NCBI GenBank assembly: GCA_964628285.1
Contig: CAZVNP010000016.1
Coordinates: 1 to 56,264 of the forward strand
Source of the DNA: JAPLDP01 sp964628285
GTDB lineage: Bacteria; Bacteroidota; Bacteroidia; Bacteroidales; JAGONC01
Direction: 5' to 3'
DNA length: 56,264 nt
Position 1 is the stretch's first letter. Every line of letters begins with the position of its first letter. Below, one piece after another: positions 17,591-25,669 of this stretch. The notes under the pieces are model-generated. The model was not told where the DNA came from, did no database searches, and saw only the letters and a program-made list of their open reading frames with translations. The translations under genes and the position numbers were made by a program.

Positions 17591-19531
17591 TTAACGTAAC
17601 AGTGTTACATATCCTTTAAGCACCACATTATCATATTTGCCGAAGTCAAGAGCCACATCATAGGTCACCTTATAAATGTACACCCCCGGGTAAGCAGGGG
17701 TATTATTGACCGTACCATCCCATCCTTCATTGATGTCGTTATCCTTAAAAATGATTTGTCCCCACCTGTTAAAGATAAGCATTTGATAGTTTAATATGGC
17801 GCCTGAAGGTCCTCGTGGCACAAAACGGTCATTGATACCGTCGCCATTGGGAGTAAAAGCATTGGGCATATAGATTTTCGAGCGTAAGATCAGGATACTG
17901 TCGATATTATAGCAGCAATTGCTGTCGACAACGATCACATAATACATCCCTGTATCGCTGGCGACAAAGTAACGGCCGGAGGGTGTTGATTCAAAGTTCC
18001 AGAAATAGTAATCATATCCCGGACCGGCATCCAGTGTAAAAGAAGCGCCCGGATAAAGATAGGCGGTATCCGGTCCTATGTTGACATCAGGCAGAGGTAA
18101 AATGGTGACCTGCTCACTGCCAGGGAACTGCTGCCCGTTAAATGTTTCAGTGACGTTGACGTTGTAAGTCCCGGGCGCACTGAAAATATGACCGGGTGTT
18201 TGAGAGGTGGATGTATTATTTCCGGAGGCAGGGTCTCCGAAATCCCATTGTTGCGTAATGATGTTTGATGTGTTGGTGATATGAAAGGAGGTGGTGTCTT
18301 TAAAACAATGATGCAAATATGTAAAGTGAGGGATATCCAGATAACTCTGCATGAAATTAGGCAATCCTGCCGTGGCAAAACGTCCTGCCAGGTCCTGCCC
18401 GTCTTCAACATAGTTACAGGCATCGCCCGGCCGGTCAGGATTTTCTATGACACAAAGGTGATAACTCCCTGACTGTACATCTTCGAATTGAGTGATATAT
18501 ATTTTTCCGTCCGGACCTAACTGTATGGAGCCGAAGATGCTGTCCCTGCTGGAGGTAATACGCCGATATGAGGAAAAAGGATCGGTTTGACTCAGATCAA
18601 ATTGATAGAGAAAGGAGGAATCGGGAGGAAACTTGATTGGCGGTGATGTGGATACATAGAGTTTGGCAGCATCAGGTGAAAAATCAAGACCGTAAGGATA
18701 ATTGAAGACCGATTGGGAGATTCTCGGATGGCTTACTTTTCCTGTTTCAGTATCAAAATCGTAAATCTCGATAATGTCCATCCCATATATCACCAAAGCG
18801 ATCCGGTTGCCGTCGGGAGATGCTTTCATATAACCCACTATGTTATTGCTTTCCACAGGACCCTCCTCTCTGGTGCCGACGGCACTCTCCACAGCATGGG
18901 TATTCACACCGTCACGGTCGACCAAAAAAGCATAAAACACGTCGGCGTTATCACCGTCATACCCATGTGATATCACCCAGGTATCTTTGCCATTCTTGTG
19001 TCTGACTGCCGTGATCTTTTCAGCCGTCAAACCGACTAATGGGACATTGGCCAGGGCGACATCTCCAAATCCGTTACCTAAATTCACGTCGACTATTGAA
19101 TATCGTAATCCTTTTGTTTGTATAGGGAATCCGGGCGGATAATCTTTGTCCACGGTAAAAATATAATATGTGGATAATTTTCCCGGATTCTGAACAATAA
19201 TAGCAGTCTGTGTACAACCATAGTCACCCAGGAGTTGTCCCCCGTGCGGCATAACCTGGAAATTACGATTCCAGACTTTCTTACCGTCTGTAAAAAACAA
19301 CAGCTGCCCGTTTTCATCGGATATCACGGCGGTACTCTTTCCCAACGTCAGGACATTATTATTGGTCAGTGGGGTAACAGTTCCATCATTGAAATCCAAA
19401 CCCGCCATATTGACAAAATACCAGATATTGGCTTCTCTCGGAGGTTTATATTCGCAATCACTTGAAAAGGATTGGGCTTTCACCGTTATAAAAGCCAGAA
19501 AGCATATGATAATGAGTAAAAGACGGTTCAT
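17591..19531 (-). CDS. T9SS protein with PKD domain and gliding-motility-associated (type B) C-terminus
   Basis: A 646-aa protein with signal peptide (cut after VKAQ). Residues about 25-390 look like a beta-propeller (repeated short strands such as AVISDENGQLLFFTDGKKVW and SPDAAKLYVSTSPP). A PKD domain follows (about 405-480: TTQQWDFGDPASGNN and SAPGTYNVNVTE). The C-terminus is a gliding-motility-associated C-terminal domain (CHU_C type): MPNAFTPNGDGINDRFVPRG, then LIFNRWGQIIFK, ending GYVTLLR. Such type B tails mark export through T9SS and surface attachment. Function of the propeller is unknown. It sits 44 bp after the end of the decayed paralogue and 28 bp before the 1248-aa gene, probably in one transcript. 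Confidence 0.88.
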   Translation of the reverse strand: MNRLLLIIICFLAFITVKAQSFSSDCEYKPPREANIWYFVNMAGLDFNDGTVTPLTNNNVLTLGKSTAVISDENGQLLFFTDGKKVWNRNFQVMPHGGQLLGDYGCTQTAIIVQNPGKLSTYYIFTVDKDYPPGFPIQTKGLRYSIVDVNLGNGFGDVALANVPLVGLTAEKITAVRHKNGKDTWVISHGYDGDNADVFYAFLVDRDGVNTHAVESAVGTREEGPVESNNIVGYMKASPDGNRIALVIYGMDIIEIYDFDTETGKVSHPRISQSVFNYPYGLDFSPDAAKLYVSTSPPIKFPPDSSFLYQFDLSQTDPFSSYRRITSSRDSIFGSIQLGPDGKIYITQFEDVQSGSYHLCVIENPDRPGDACNYVEDGQDLAGRFATAGLPNFMQSYLDIPHFTYLHHCFKDTTSFHITNTSNIITQQWDFGDPASGNNTSTSQTPGHIFSAPGTYNVNVTETFNGQQFPGSEQVTILPLPDVNIGPDTAYLYPGASFTLDAGPGYDYYFWNFESTPSGRYFVASDTGMYYVIVVDSNCCYNIDSILILRSKIYMPNAFTPNGDGINDRFVPRGPSGAILNYQMLIFNRWGQIIFKDNDINEGWDGTVNNTPAYPGVYIYKVTYDVALDFGKYDNVVLKGYVTLLR

Positions 19532-19575
19532 TATGATCTTTTTATCCGACTATAAATTTAAAAAATAACAGCTCG

Positions 19576-20804
19576 CTATCGTTCAAGGATAATTTTATTT
19601 AAATGCATGAAATGAGTGTTGAAAATTTTCAACTGGTATACGGCCGTTACGGTATCCGGATAGATCAATCTGTTCCGCATATCTGTTCATTCCGTTATAA
19701 CCTAAGGTTTTCTTAATGAGTATCTGTCCCGTCATAACTGTATGTCTCTGTACCGCCGAGCCTCCCGAGGTCAGGGCATGGAGTTGTGTGCTCCTAACCG
19801 ATGCATATTGAACTGTCATCGGCAGTAACCACCATACCCAGGGCTCCTCCCACAACGGGCACGGTCACGTCATCCTGATCCTCACAGCCATTGCTGTCAT
19901 CAACAGTGAGGGTAAAAACCGTCGTCGTCTTAAGGTTCACCGTAGTGGGATCTTGAACATCGGGATCGAGAAGCTGATCGGTCGGTTCCCAATGCCAGGC
20001 ATATCCGCTGGCTCCACCAGAGGCAGAGCCTGTGAGGGTGGTCCATGTCCCGTAAGGACTCATTATGGTATAGGTCTCGCCCGCGGGTCCTGTGATTGAA
20101 AAGTCGGAAGCCTGCACCGTTGTATACAAAACGTTCTCTGAAAATTTAAAAGATAATTGTGTTTCACCAGCACAACCGATGGTTTGTTGCACATCACTGA
20201 TATACGGAGGCACATTATCATAAATGGATGCTGTTGAGAGACTGAAATCGAGTGTATAACCATACTGGTTAGATGAGAAATTGCTGACATTGAGCACGTA
20301 GGTCTCACCAACGTTAACCGGTATCAAAGCATTGAAAGGGGTTCCATATGCATTCTGATGGTTGAGGTTAGAGCCTCCGTTGGCTCCTGTAGGTCCTGGC
20401 GTCCCTGACCAGTTACAGCTTACTTCCAGACTGGGATCATAATAGATATCGGAGCACTCGGCATCGGTGAGGTTATACACCGCCCAGTCATAATCGTTGT
20501 CCGGATTGTTGGGAGTGATTAGAAAGCCAAGGTCACCACCGGTTTTTACCGTAATGATATACCAGACATCATTCAACTCTCCCCAATCCATACAGGATGG
20601 CCCGGGATTGATCTCATTTGGATAATTGCCTGTACCGGAATATGAATTCTCCTGGTAGTAAACCGGTTGGCAGACAGGTATGGCCCCCAGACAGTCCTGA
20701 TCGGTGGGTATCTGAGAATAAGCAAAAATTGTTGGTAAAACCAGACTGAGAGTAATCCCTATCTTAATAAAATTGAATATGAGTAAAGATTGTTTTATGA
20801 ACAT
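19576..20804 (-). pseudogene. Decayed paralogue of the 1248-aa T9SS protein
   Basis: The first 336 codons (20804 to 19794) start with a signal peptide and closely follow the N-terminus of the 13816-17562 protein (QIPTDQDCLGAIPVC against QIPTVQDCLGAIPVC). At about codon 247 the alignment jumps from the Ig-like segment (GPAGETYTI) straight into the PKD module (PYGTWTTLTGSASGG), an in-frame loss of about 350 codons. The frame stops just after SSICIG, where the paralogue continues. Another frame resumes with LHALTSGGS, matching LHALASGGS, and runs into MTGQILIKK...EQIDLSGYRNG. A third frame finishes VYQLKIFN...LNKIILER and stop (19576). That is a recognisable type A sorting tail spread over shifted frames. 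The gene is therefore a broken remnant, though the N-terminal fragment could still be made. Confidence 0.85.
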
Positions 20805-21013
20805 TTATCGGGTTTTTACAAAAATAAAAAAACCTTTATTTGAAAAATGGCTGAATGATACTTTTTTTTGATTCGTCCTAAGAATACTGTCCCACGCCGG
20901 CATTTATCACATAAAACACAATGGATTGCATGCCTTGGCCTGGATTTCTGCATGCCATAACGGTGGCATTTCATTTATCGGATCGGTCAAAATAATTTAT
21001 TCGGGATGATCCT

Positions 21014-23953
21014 TTACCTTAGGAGTGTCACCATTCCCCTCCTGGTTACCGGCACATGCCCGGGGTCATGTTTCTCTTCGAATGTAATGGTCCAGACGTA
21101 TGCACCCACTGGGCAGGGTGCGCCATTATATGTCCCGTCCCAACCATCATCATGAATGTCGTTGGTTTGATATACTAACCGTCCCCAGCGGTCATAAATC
21201 TGCATGCTGAATTTGACGACTTCATCTATGGTTCCAACCACTTTAAACCTGTCGTTGATACCGTCATCATTAGGTGTGAAGGCATTGGGAACAGGCATAT
21301 AGGCCAAGGGTATCTTAACAGACACCGAATCGGATGAGCTGCAACCGTATAATGTCACCACTACCCAATAGTCACCGGGCTCAGTAACCTGAAGGATGGA
21401 ATCGGCATCGCCGGTGCTCCAGTCATACCGATCAAAGCCCTTTCCGGCATGAAGAACCACCGGATGATCCGGATACAGGAATTGGTCTTCACCCAGATCA
21501 AATACCGGATTAGGTTTCACCGCCAGTGTATAACGGATGGAATCGTAACAGCCGGTGCTGCGGTTTATTCCAGTTATAGAGTAAGTGGTGGTATCGGAAG
21601 GTTTTAATATCCATATCGAATCATCCACAGGTATAAGACCCAGGTCCGGAGACCAGTGGTATTCATCGGCACCATGTAATGTTACCATTACCGAGTCACC
21701 CTCACATATTTCCATCACCGGTGATAAGGCCAGTATATCGGGATTTGGATTAACGATGACAGGAAGGCTCTCTGCCGTATTTGCGCAGGAAGTAGCTGTC
21801 ACCATCTCATCCACCGATAACCAGGCTTTGCCTGGCTGCAACCAGTGAATCATGATCTGATTGGAATCGGCAGGTGTAATGATCTCTCCCACGCCGGGGG
21901 GTGTCAATGCCCATGTATAAACATTGCCGTCATTATATGGTGTTTGATAAACCACCGTATCGGTCTCACAAACCGACACGATGCCGCTGATAAAAGGATT
22001 GGGCCTGGGATTCACTATAACATCGTATAAGACGGTGTTATGGCACCCGATTGGTGTAACTTCCGTAACATAGAGCCGCGTTATGCCAGCCTGGCTCCAG
22101 TTGATGATGATCTCACTGGAATCAGCATGATCAATAGTTCCGAGATTACCCGGCACCATCGTCCATGAGTAATGGTTACCTGCGGTATATGGTGTCGAGT
22201 ATACCATATTGGTATCCCCCTCGCACATGGTATTGGTACCGCTAATGATAGGGGTCGGATTAGGAAAAACAGTTACAGCATACCTGTCAGACTGTGAACA
22301 GGCATATTGATCGGGGGTAGTTTCTACGACTTTAACATCCGCAGTCCCCTGATTTCCCCAATTGACAATCAACCGGTTGTTGTTTTCGGTCATCGACTGT
22401 GGTATAGCGGTACCGGTGACCGACCAATTAAAAATGTTGCCCGTTGAATCGGTATAATAAACCACCTCCGATTGATTCACACACACCTGTGAATATCCGT
22501 TGATCGCAGGATCAATGTAAGGAAAATGTACTGAGACACTATCAACAACAGTGGAATCATTCGCATCGTTCACTCTCACGTAATACCAGGTAGTGGTATC
22601 CTGAGGCGTGGCATAAACGACATTGGTATCCGGTGGTAAAAAACCGGAATGGAAAGGTTTCGACCACCAGGTGTAATGATAGGGTCGGGTGATGTCTCCC
22701 CCATATACTGTCACTTCCAGGCGTATGGTATCGCCTGCACATATTTTTGGTTTATTGACGGTGAGATTGGCAAACAAGGGTGAATTTTCGACGACAACGA
22801 TCACCTCATCCGTATCACTTTTACATCCCAGGTCGTCCCGCACAGCCAGTTGAAAAAGTTGTGTATTAAACAGGGTGACAGTCGGAGTGACAGCTTGTGT
22901 GGGATTGGTCACCAAAGTTTCGGGTTTCCAGTGATAATTGAGGGGGCTCATGCCCCAGGAGTCTGTACCGTCGAGTAGGGCATAAGTTCCCTGGATGATG
23001 AGGGTATCCTGACCGGCATCAGCAATGGGAAGGGGCCGCACGGTGACGGTGACCGAATCCATATAGGGCACGGCTTCATTGAGGATCACAACCGCAATAT
23101 AAGTGCTTGTCCTGCCGGGAATGACAGGAAAAGAAGAACCCGTATGCACCAGACTGTCAGGGTCATAGCTGTTCCGGTACCATTGTACGTCACTCAACTG
23201 GCCAATGATGACCGGATCAAACGGAATAGGATCAACCTGATAATGGGTCCCTAAGGGTGGGATGGGAGTGTATTTCCAACTGTCCTGATAAGCTGTCCAG
23301 GCTGTCCCGTTGCGGCCCGGTACAGTATCGGCGTCTGTGCCGAATTTATTATGAACACCCTGAGTGGCCAGATTCCATGACGGTACGGACGTATTAGGTT
23401 TGGCCGTGATATGATTCTCAATGGTGTTTTCCGTCTCATTCAGAATAATCTGGAAAACACCTAAAGTATCGGTGGTTTGTAAGCGTACATTGAAATAATC
23501 GACAACGAACCTCCGGTATGGGGCATTGCCTACCGTTTCATAACCGACATAGGCACCCCATGGGACATAAGGTGTCCAGTCCTGCCATGGCCCCATGATG
23601 CAATTTTTAGGGACGGAAGGCAACGTGCTCGGAATAGGATGAGCAAAATAAGGATCATAAGTACCGGCATCCAACGTGTTAAATCCTACCCAGCCATTAG
23701 GGGCTATAACGACAGAATCGTATGAGGTGGTCATCCCGTAAAATTTAAAATGAAAACCAATTGGGATGGGATGATCGTAAACCGAGTCGGGATTATGAAA
23801 ATATATCTGCTGGTAGTGTGATGGGATTTCAACAGTTGCATGAAGATAGGCAGTGGCACCACGGCAGATCGTCGTATCATTAGATACATGTATCTGGGCC
23901 TGGGAAATGAGAACAGTAAATAACAGTAACGGTATAAAAAAAAATTTTTTCAT
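21014..23953 (-). CDS. Large T9SS protein with PKD-like repeats and type B C-terminus
   Basis: A 979-aa protein with signal peptide (cut after SQAQ). The N-terminal part (about 30-300) contains a beta-sandwich-like region (IPIGFHFKFYGMTTSYDSV, then RRFVVDYFNVRLQTTDT) typical of surface proteins, without catalytic motifs I recognise. Residues about 300-870 are Ig/PKD-like modules (DAGQDTLIIQGTYALLDGTD, ISGTNTMCEGDTNMVYSTPY, ISGIVSVCETDTVVYQTPY), the latter two forming near repeats of about 85 residues. The C-terminus is a gliding-motility-associated domain: PNAFTPNDDGINDRFKVVG, IYDRWGRLVYQ, ending GMVTLLR. It is predicted to be T9SS-exported. A clean promoter stands 30-60 bp upstream. Confidence 0.88.
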   Translation of the reverse strand: MKKFFFIPLLLFTVLISQAQIHVSNDTTICRGATAYLHATVEIPSHYQQIYFHNPDSVYDHPIPIGFHFKFYGMTTSYDSVVIAPNGWVGFNTLDAGTYDPYFAHPIPSTLPSVPKNCIMGPWQDWTPYVPWGAYVGYETVGNAPYRRFVVDYFNVRLQTTDTLGVFQIILNETENTIENHITAKPNTSVPSWNLATQGVHNKFGTDADTVPGRNGTAWTAYQDSWKYTPIPPLGTHYQVDPIPFDPVIIGQLSDVQWYRNSYDPDSLVHTGSSFPVIPGRTSTYIAVVILNEAVPYMDSVTVTVRPLPIADAGQDTLIIQGTYALLDGTDSWGMSPLNYHWKPETLVTNPTQAVTPTVTLFNTQLFQLAVRDDLGCKSDTDEVIVVVENSPLFANLTVNKPKICAGDTIRLEVTVYGGDITRPYHYTWWSKPFHSGFLPPDTNVVYATPQDTTTWYYVRVNDANDSTVVDSVSVHFPYIDPAINGYSQVCVNQSEVVYYTDSTGNIFNWSVTGTAIPQSMTENNNRLIVNWGNQGTADVKVVETTPDQYACSQSDRYAVTVFPNPTPIISGTNTMCEGDTNMVYSTPYTAGNHYSWTMVPGNLGTIDHADSSEIIINWSQAGITRLYVTEVTPIGCHNTVLYDVIVNPRPNPFISGIVSVCETDTVVYQTPYNDGNVYTWALTPPGVGEIITPADSNQIMIHWLQPGKAWLSVDEMVTATSCANTAESLPVIVNPNPDILALSPVMEICEGDSVMVTLHGADEYHWSPDLGLIPVDDSIWILKPSDTTTYSITGINRSTGCYDSIRYTLAVKPNPVFDLGEDQFLYPDHPVVLHAGKGFDRYDWSTGDADSILQVTEPGDYWVVVTLYGCSSSDSVSVKIPLAYMPVPNAFTPNDDGINDRFKVVGTIDEVVKFSMQIYDRWGRLVYQTNDIHDDGWDGTYNGAPCPVGAYVWTITFEEKHDPGHVPVTRRGMVTLLR

Positions 23954-23982
23954 CGGTCAGGATACCATAATGCCAGCTTCTG

Positions 23983-24013
23983 CAAATTTACACTGACAAC
24001 CAAAGAAAAACAA
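23983..24013 (-). promoter_or_regulatory. Promoter for the 979-aa T9SS gene
   Basis: On the minus strand TTG (24013-24011), a 20-nt spacer and TAAATTTG (23990-23983) give an exact TTG-N20-TAnnTTTG match. Transcription would start about 23976, giving a leader of about 22 nt. Confidence 0.6.
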
Positions 24014-24088
24014 CAACCATCCGTTATTTTAATTGAACAGCAATTTGTTTAAAAATATAATATATTCACCACATTCGTCCTTATATTA

Positions 24089-24123
24089 ATAAAACGGGCT
24101 GCCACATTAGTTGCAACAGCCCG
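24089..24123 (-). terminator. Rho-independent-type terminator after the FN3/T9SS gene
   Basis: Read on the minus strand, CGGGCTG (24123-24117) and CAGCCCG (24101-24095) form a perfect 7-bp GC-rich stem with a 15-nt loop. It is followed by TTTTATTAATAT and lies 22 nt after the stop codon of the gene ending at 24146. Confidence 0.65.
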
Positions 24124-24145
24124 ACTTATTAACAACTAAAAAAAA

Positions 24146-25621
24146 TTATCTGTATATGACCACTTTTTTAGTGAGTATCTCATTGCCGGCTTTCAGTTGT
24201 AAAAGGTATATACCTTCAGGAAATGAACCGACGTTAATAGCCCTGACCATTCTGCCGTGATCATCATCCAATACCTCACTGTATAAAGTTTGTCCCACCA
24301 GATTAATCATCGACAGTTGTATCCCGGCGAGGGGTCCGCCATCCATGCCCACATAGAGGTGGTCTTTGCAAGGATTGGGATACAGTGTAATGGCGTGACC
24401 GTTGAGTTGTTCCGATTCAATGCCAAGTGACAGCACCGTAAAAGACCATACCTCGCTCCATTCGGTTTTGTCCGTTGGATTAACCGCTCTCACCCGCCAG
24501 TAATAGACGAGACCGCTATCAAGGGCGGGGCCGGGAAAATCATAATTCTGGAAAGTAGATGAATTTGGTGTGACGTCAGTGGTCACGGGATCTGTAAAAT
24601 CGGGTGAAATATCTACCTGATGTTTATAGGACTGAACACCTGTGATGGCTTCCCATGAAAATTCAGGGAAGATGGGTATGCCATAGGATCCATCTGCGGG
24701 AGAGGCAAGCAGGACCTGATTGATGACCGTGAAGTTCCAAGTGGTGGACCAGCCGCTGGTATCTTTAGCATGGAAGGCGGCCACACGCCAATAATATTTG
24801 ACACCGAAGTCAAGCGTGTCGGCATTCACAGAATAGGTGCTGGCCTGGTAAATAAGGGGGTGTGTAAAGCTCGTGTTGTCGTCAAGTTCATAAATGTATC
24901 CCAGAATGCCATTGACGTTTTCCCATCGTAATACCTCATTGGGCATACGGTCAACAGAATTGTTGTTGGGTTTCTTAAGTGCCAGATCATTCAAGACGGT
25001 AAAACTCCTGGTATCCGACCATTGTGTTGTATCCAGGGCATGCATTCCTCTCACATGCCAGTAATAGGTTTGATCAAAGAATAAATTAGCGGTGGCGATA
25101 TTGTTGACTGTCTCTGTATAAGGCACCAGTGAATCGCTCAGCGAAGGGCTGTCAAAGTCAGGAGTCACATCCATCTGCACCTCATAAGAGGTTAATCCGG
25201 TAACTATTTTCCAAGTCAGAGCGACGTTGGGATCCTGATCGGGAGCATTATTATTCGGCTTGCTCAGATCAATGATGTCGGTCACAGTAAATGACCGTAT
25301 CTCACTCCACTCTGACGTGCCTGTGTTATCGACGGCTCTCACCCGCCAGTAATATGTAGTGCCGAACAACAGGTTGGAAGGAGTATAGCTTGATAACTCG
25401 GTAGAATCCATGAAAGGATCGGTAAAGGCTTCATCCAGGCTGATCTGCACTTCATAATAGAGACCTATGTTTCCCGTGACAGGTTCCCAGTCAAGCAGTA
25501 CGTTGGGGGCTTGTTTAGTTGCCCCATCCGTCGGCGCTTTCAGGACAGGAGTATAAATGTTCGTATCGGCAAACAGATTCAATGACAGGAACAGTGCTAT
25601 AACTGTGTAATATCTTTTCAT
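24146..25621 (-). CDS. T9SS protein with four fibronectin-type-III-like repeats (type A tail)
   Basis: A 491-aa protein with signal peptide (cut near NLFAD). Four repeats of about 95 residues follow, each with LxxPxxN/D...P...L.W...G...YxxQ/E...F and YYWRVRA...SEWSEIRSFTV (at about 25-115, 118-212, 215-305 and 308-405). These are fibronectin-III-like beta-sandwich units. The last 80 residues form a type A sorting domain (LYPNPCKDHLYVGMDGG ... EGIYLLQLKAGNEILTKKVVIYR). It has no catalytic domain, so it is probably a surface or matrix-binding protein. It is 48 bp downstream of the BNR-repeat gene, likely in the same transcript, and is followed by a terminator at 24089-24123. Confidence 0.9.
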   Translation of the reverse strand: MKRYYTVIALFLSLNLFADTNIYTPVLKAPTDGATKQAPNVLLDWEPVTGNIGLYYEVQISLDEAFTDPFMDSTELSSYTPSNLLFGTTYYWRVRAVDNTGTSEWSEIRSFTVTDIIDLSKPNNNAPDQDPNVALTWKIVTGLTSYEVQMDVTPDFDSPSLSDSLVPYTETVNNIATANLFFDQTYYWHVRGMHALDTTQWSDTRSFTVLNDLALKKPNNNSVDRMPNEVLRWENVNGILGYIYELDDNTSFTHPLIYQASTYSVNADTLDFGVKYYWRVAAFHAKDTSGWSTTWNFTVINQVLLASPADGSYGIPIFPEFSWEAITGVQSYKHQVDISPDFTDPVTTDVTPNSSTFQNYDFPGPALDSGLVYYWRVRAVNPTDKTEWSEVWSFTVLSLGIESEQLNGHAITLYPNPCKDHLYVGMDGGPLAGIQLSMINLVGQTLYSEVLDDDHGRMVRAINVGSFPEGIYLLQLKAGNEILTKKVVIYR

Positions 25622-25669
25622 ACCTGTTGGATTTATTATATTTATGATTTGGTGTTATACTTTAATAAT

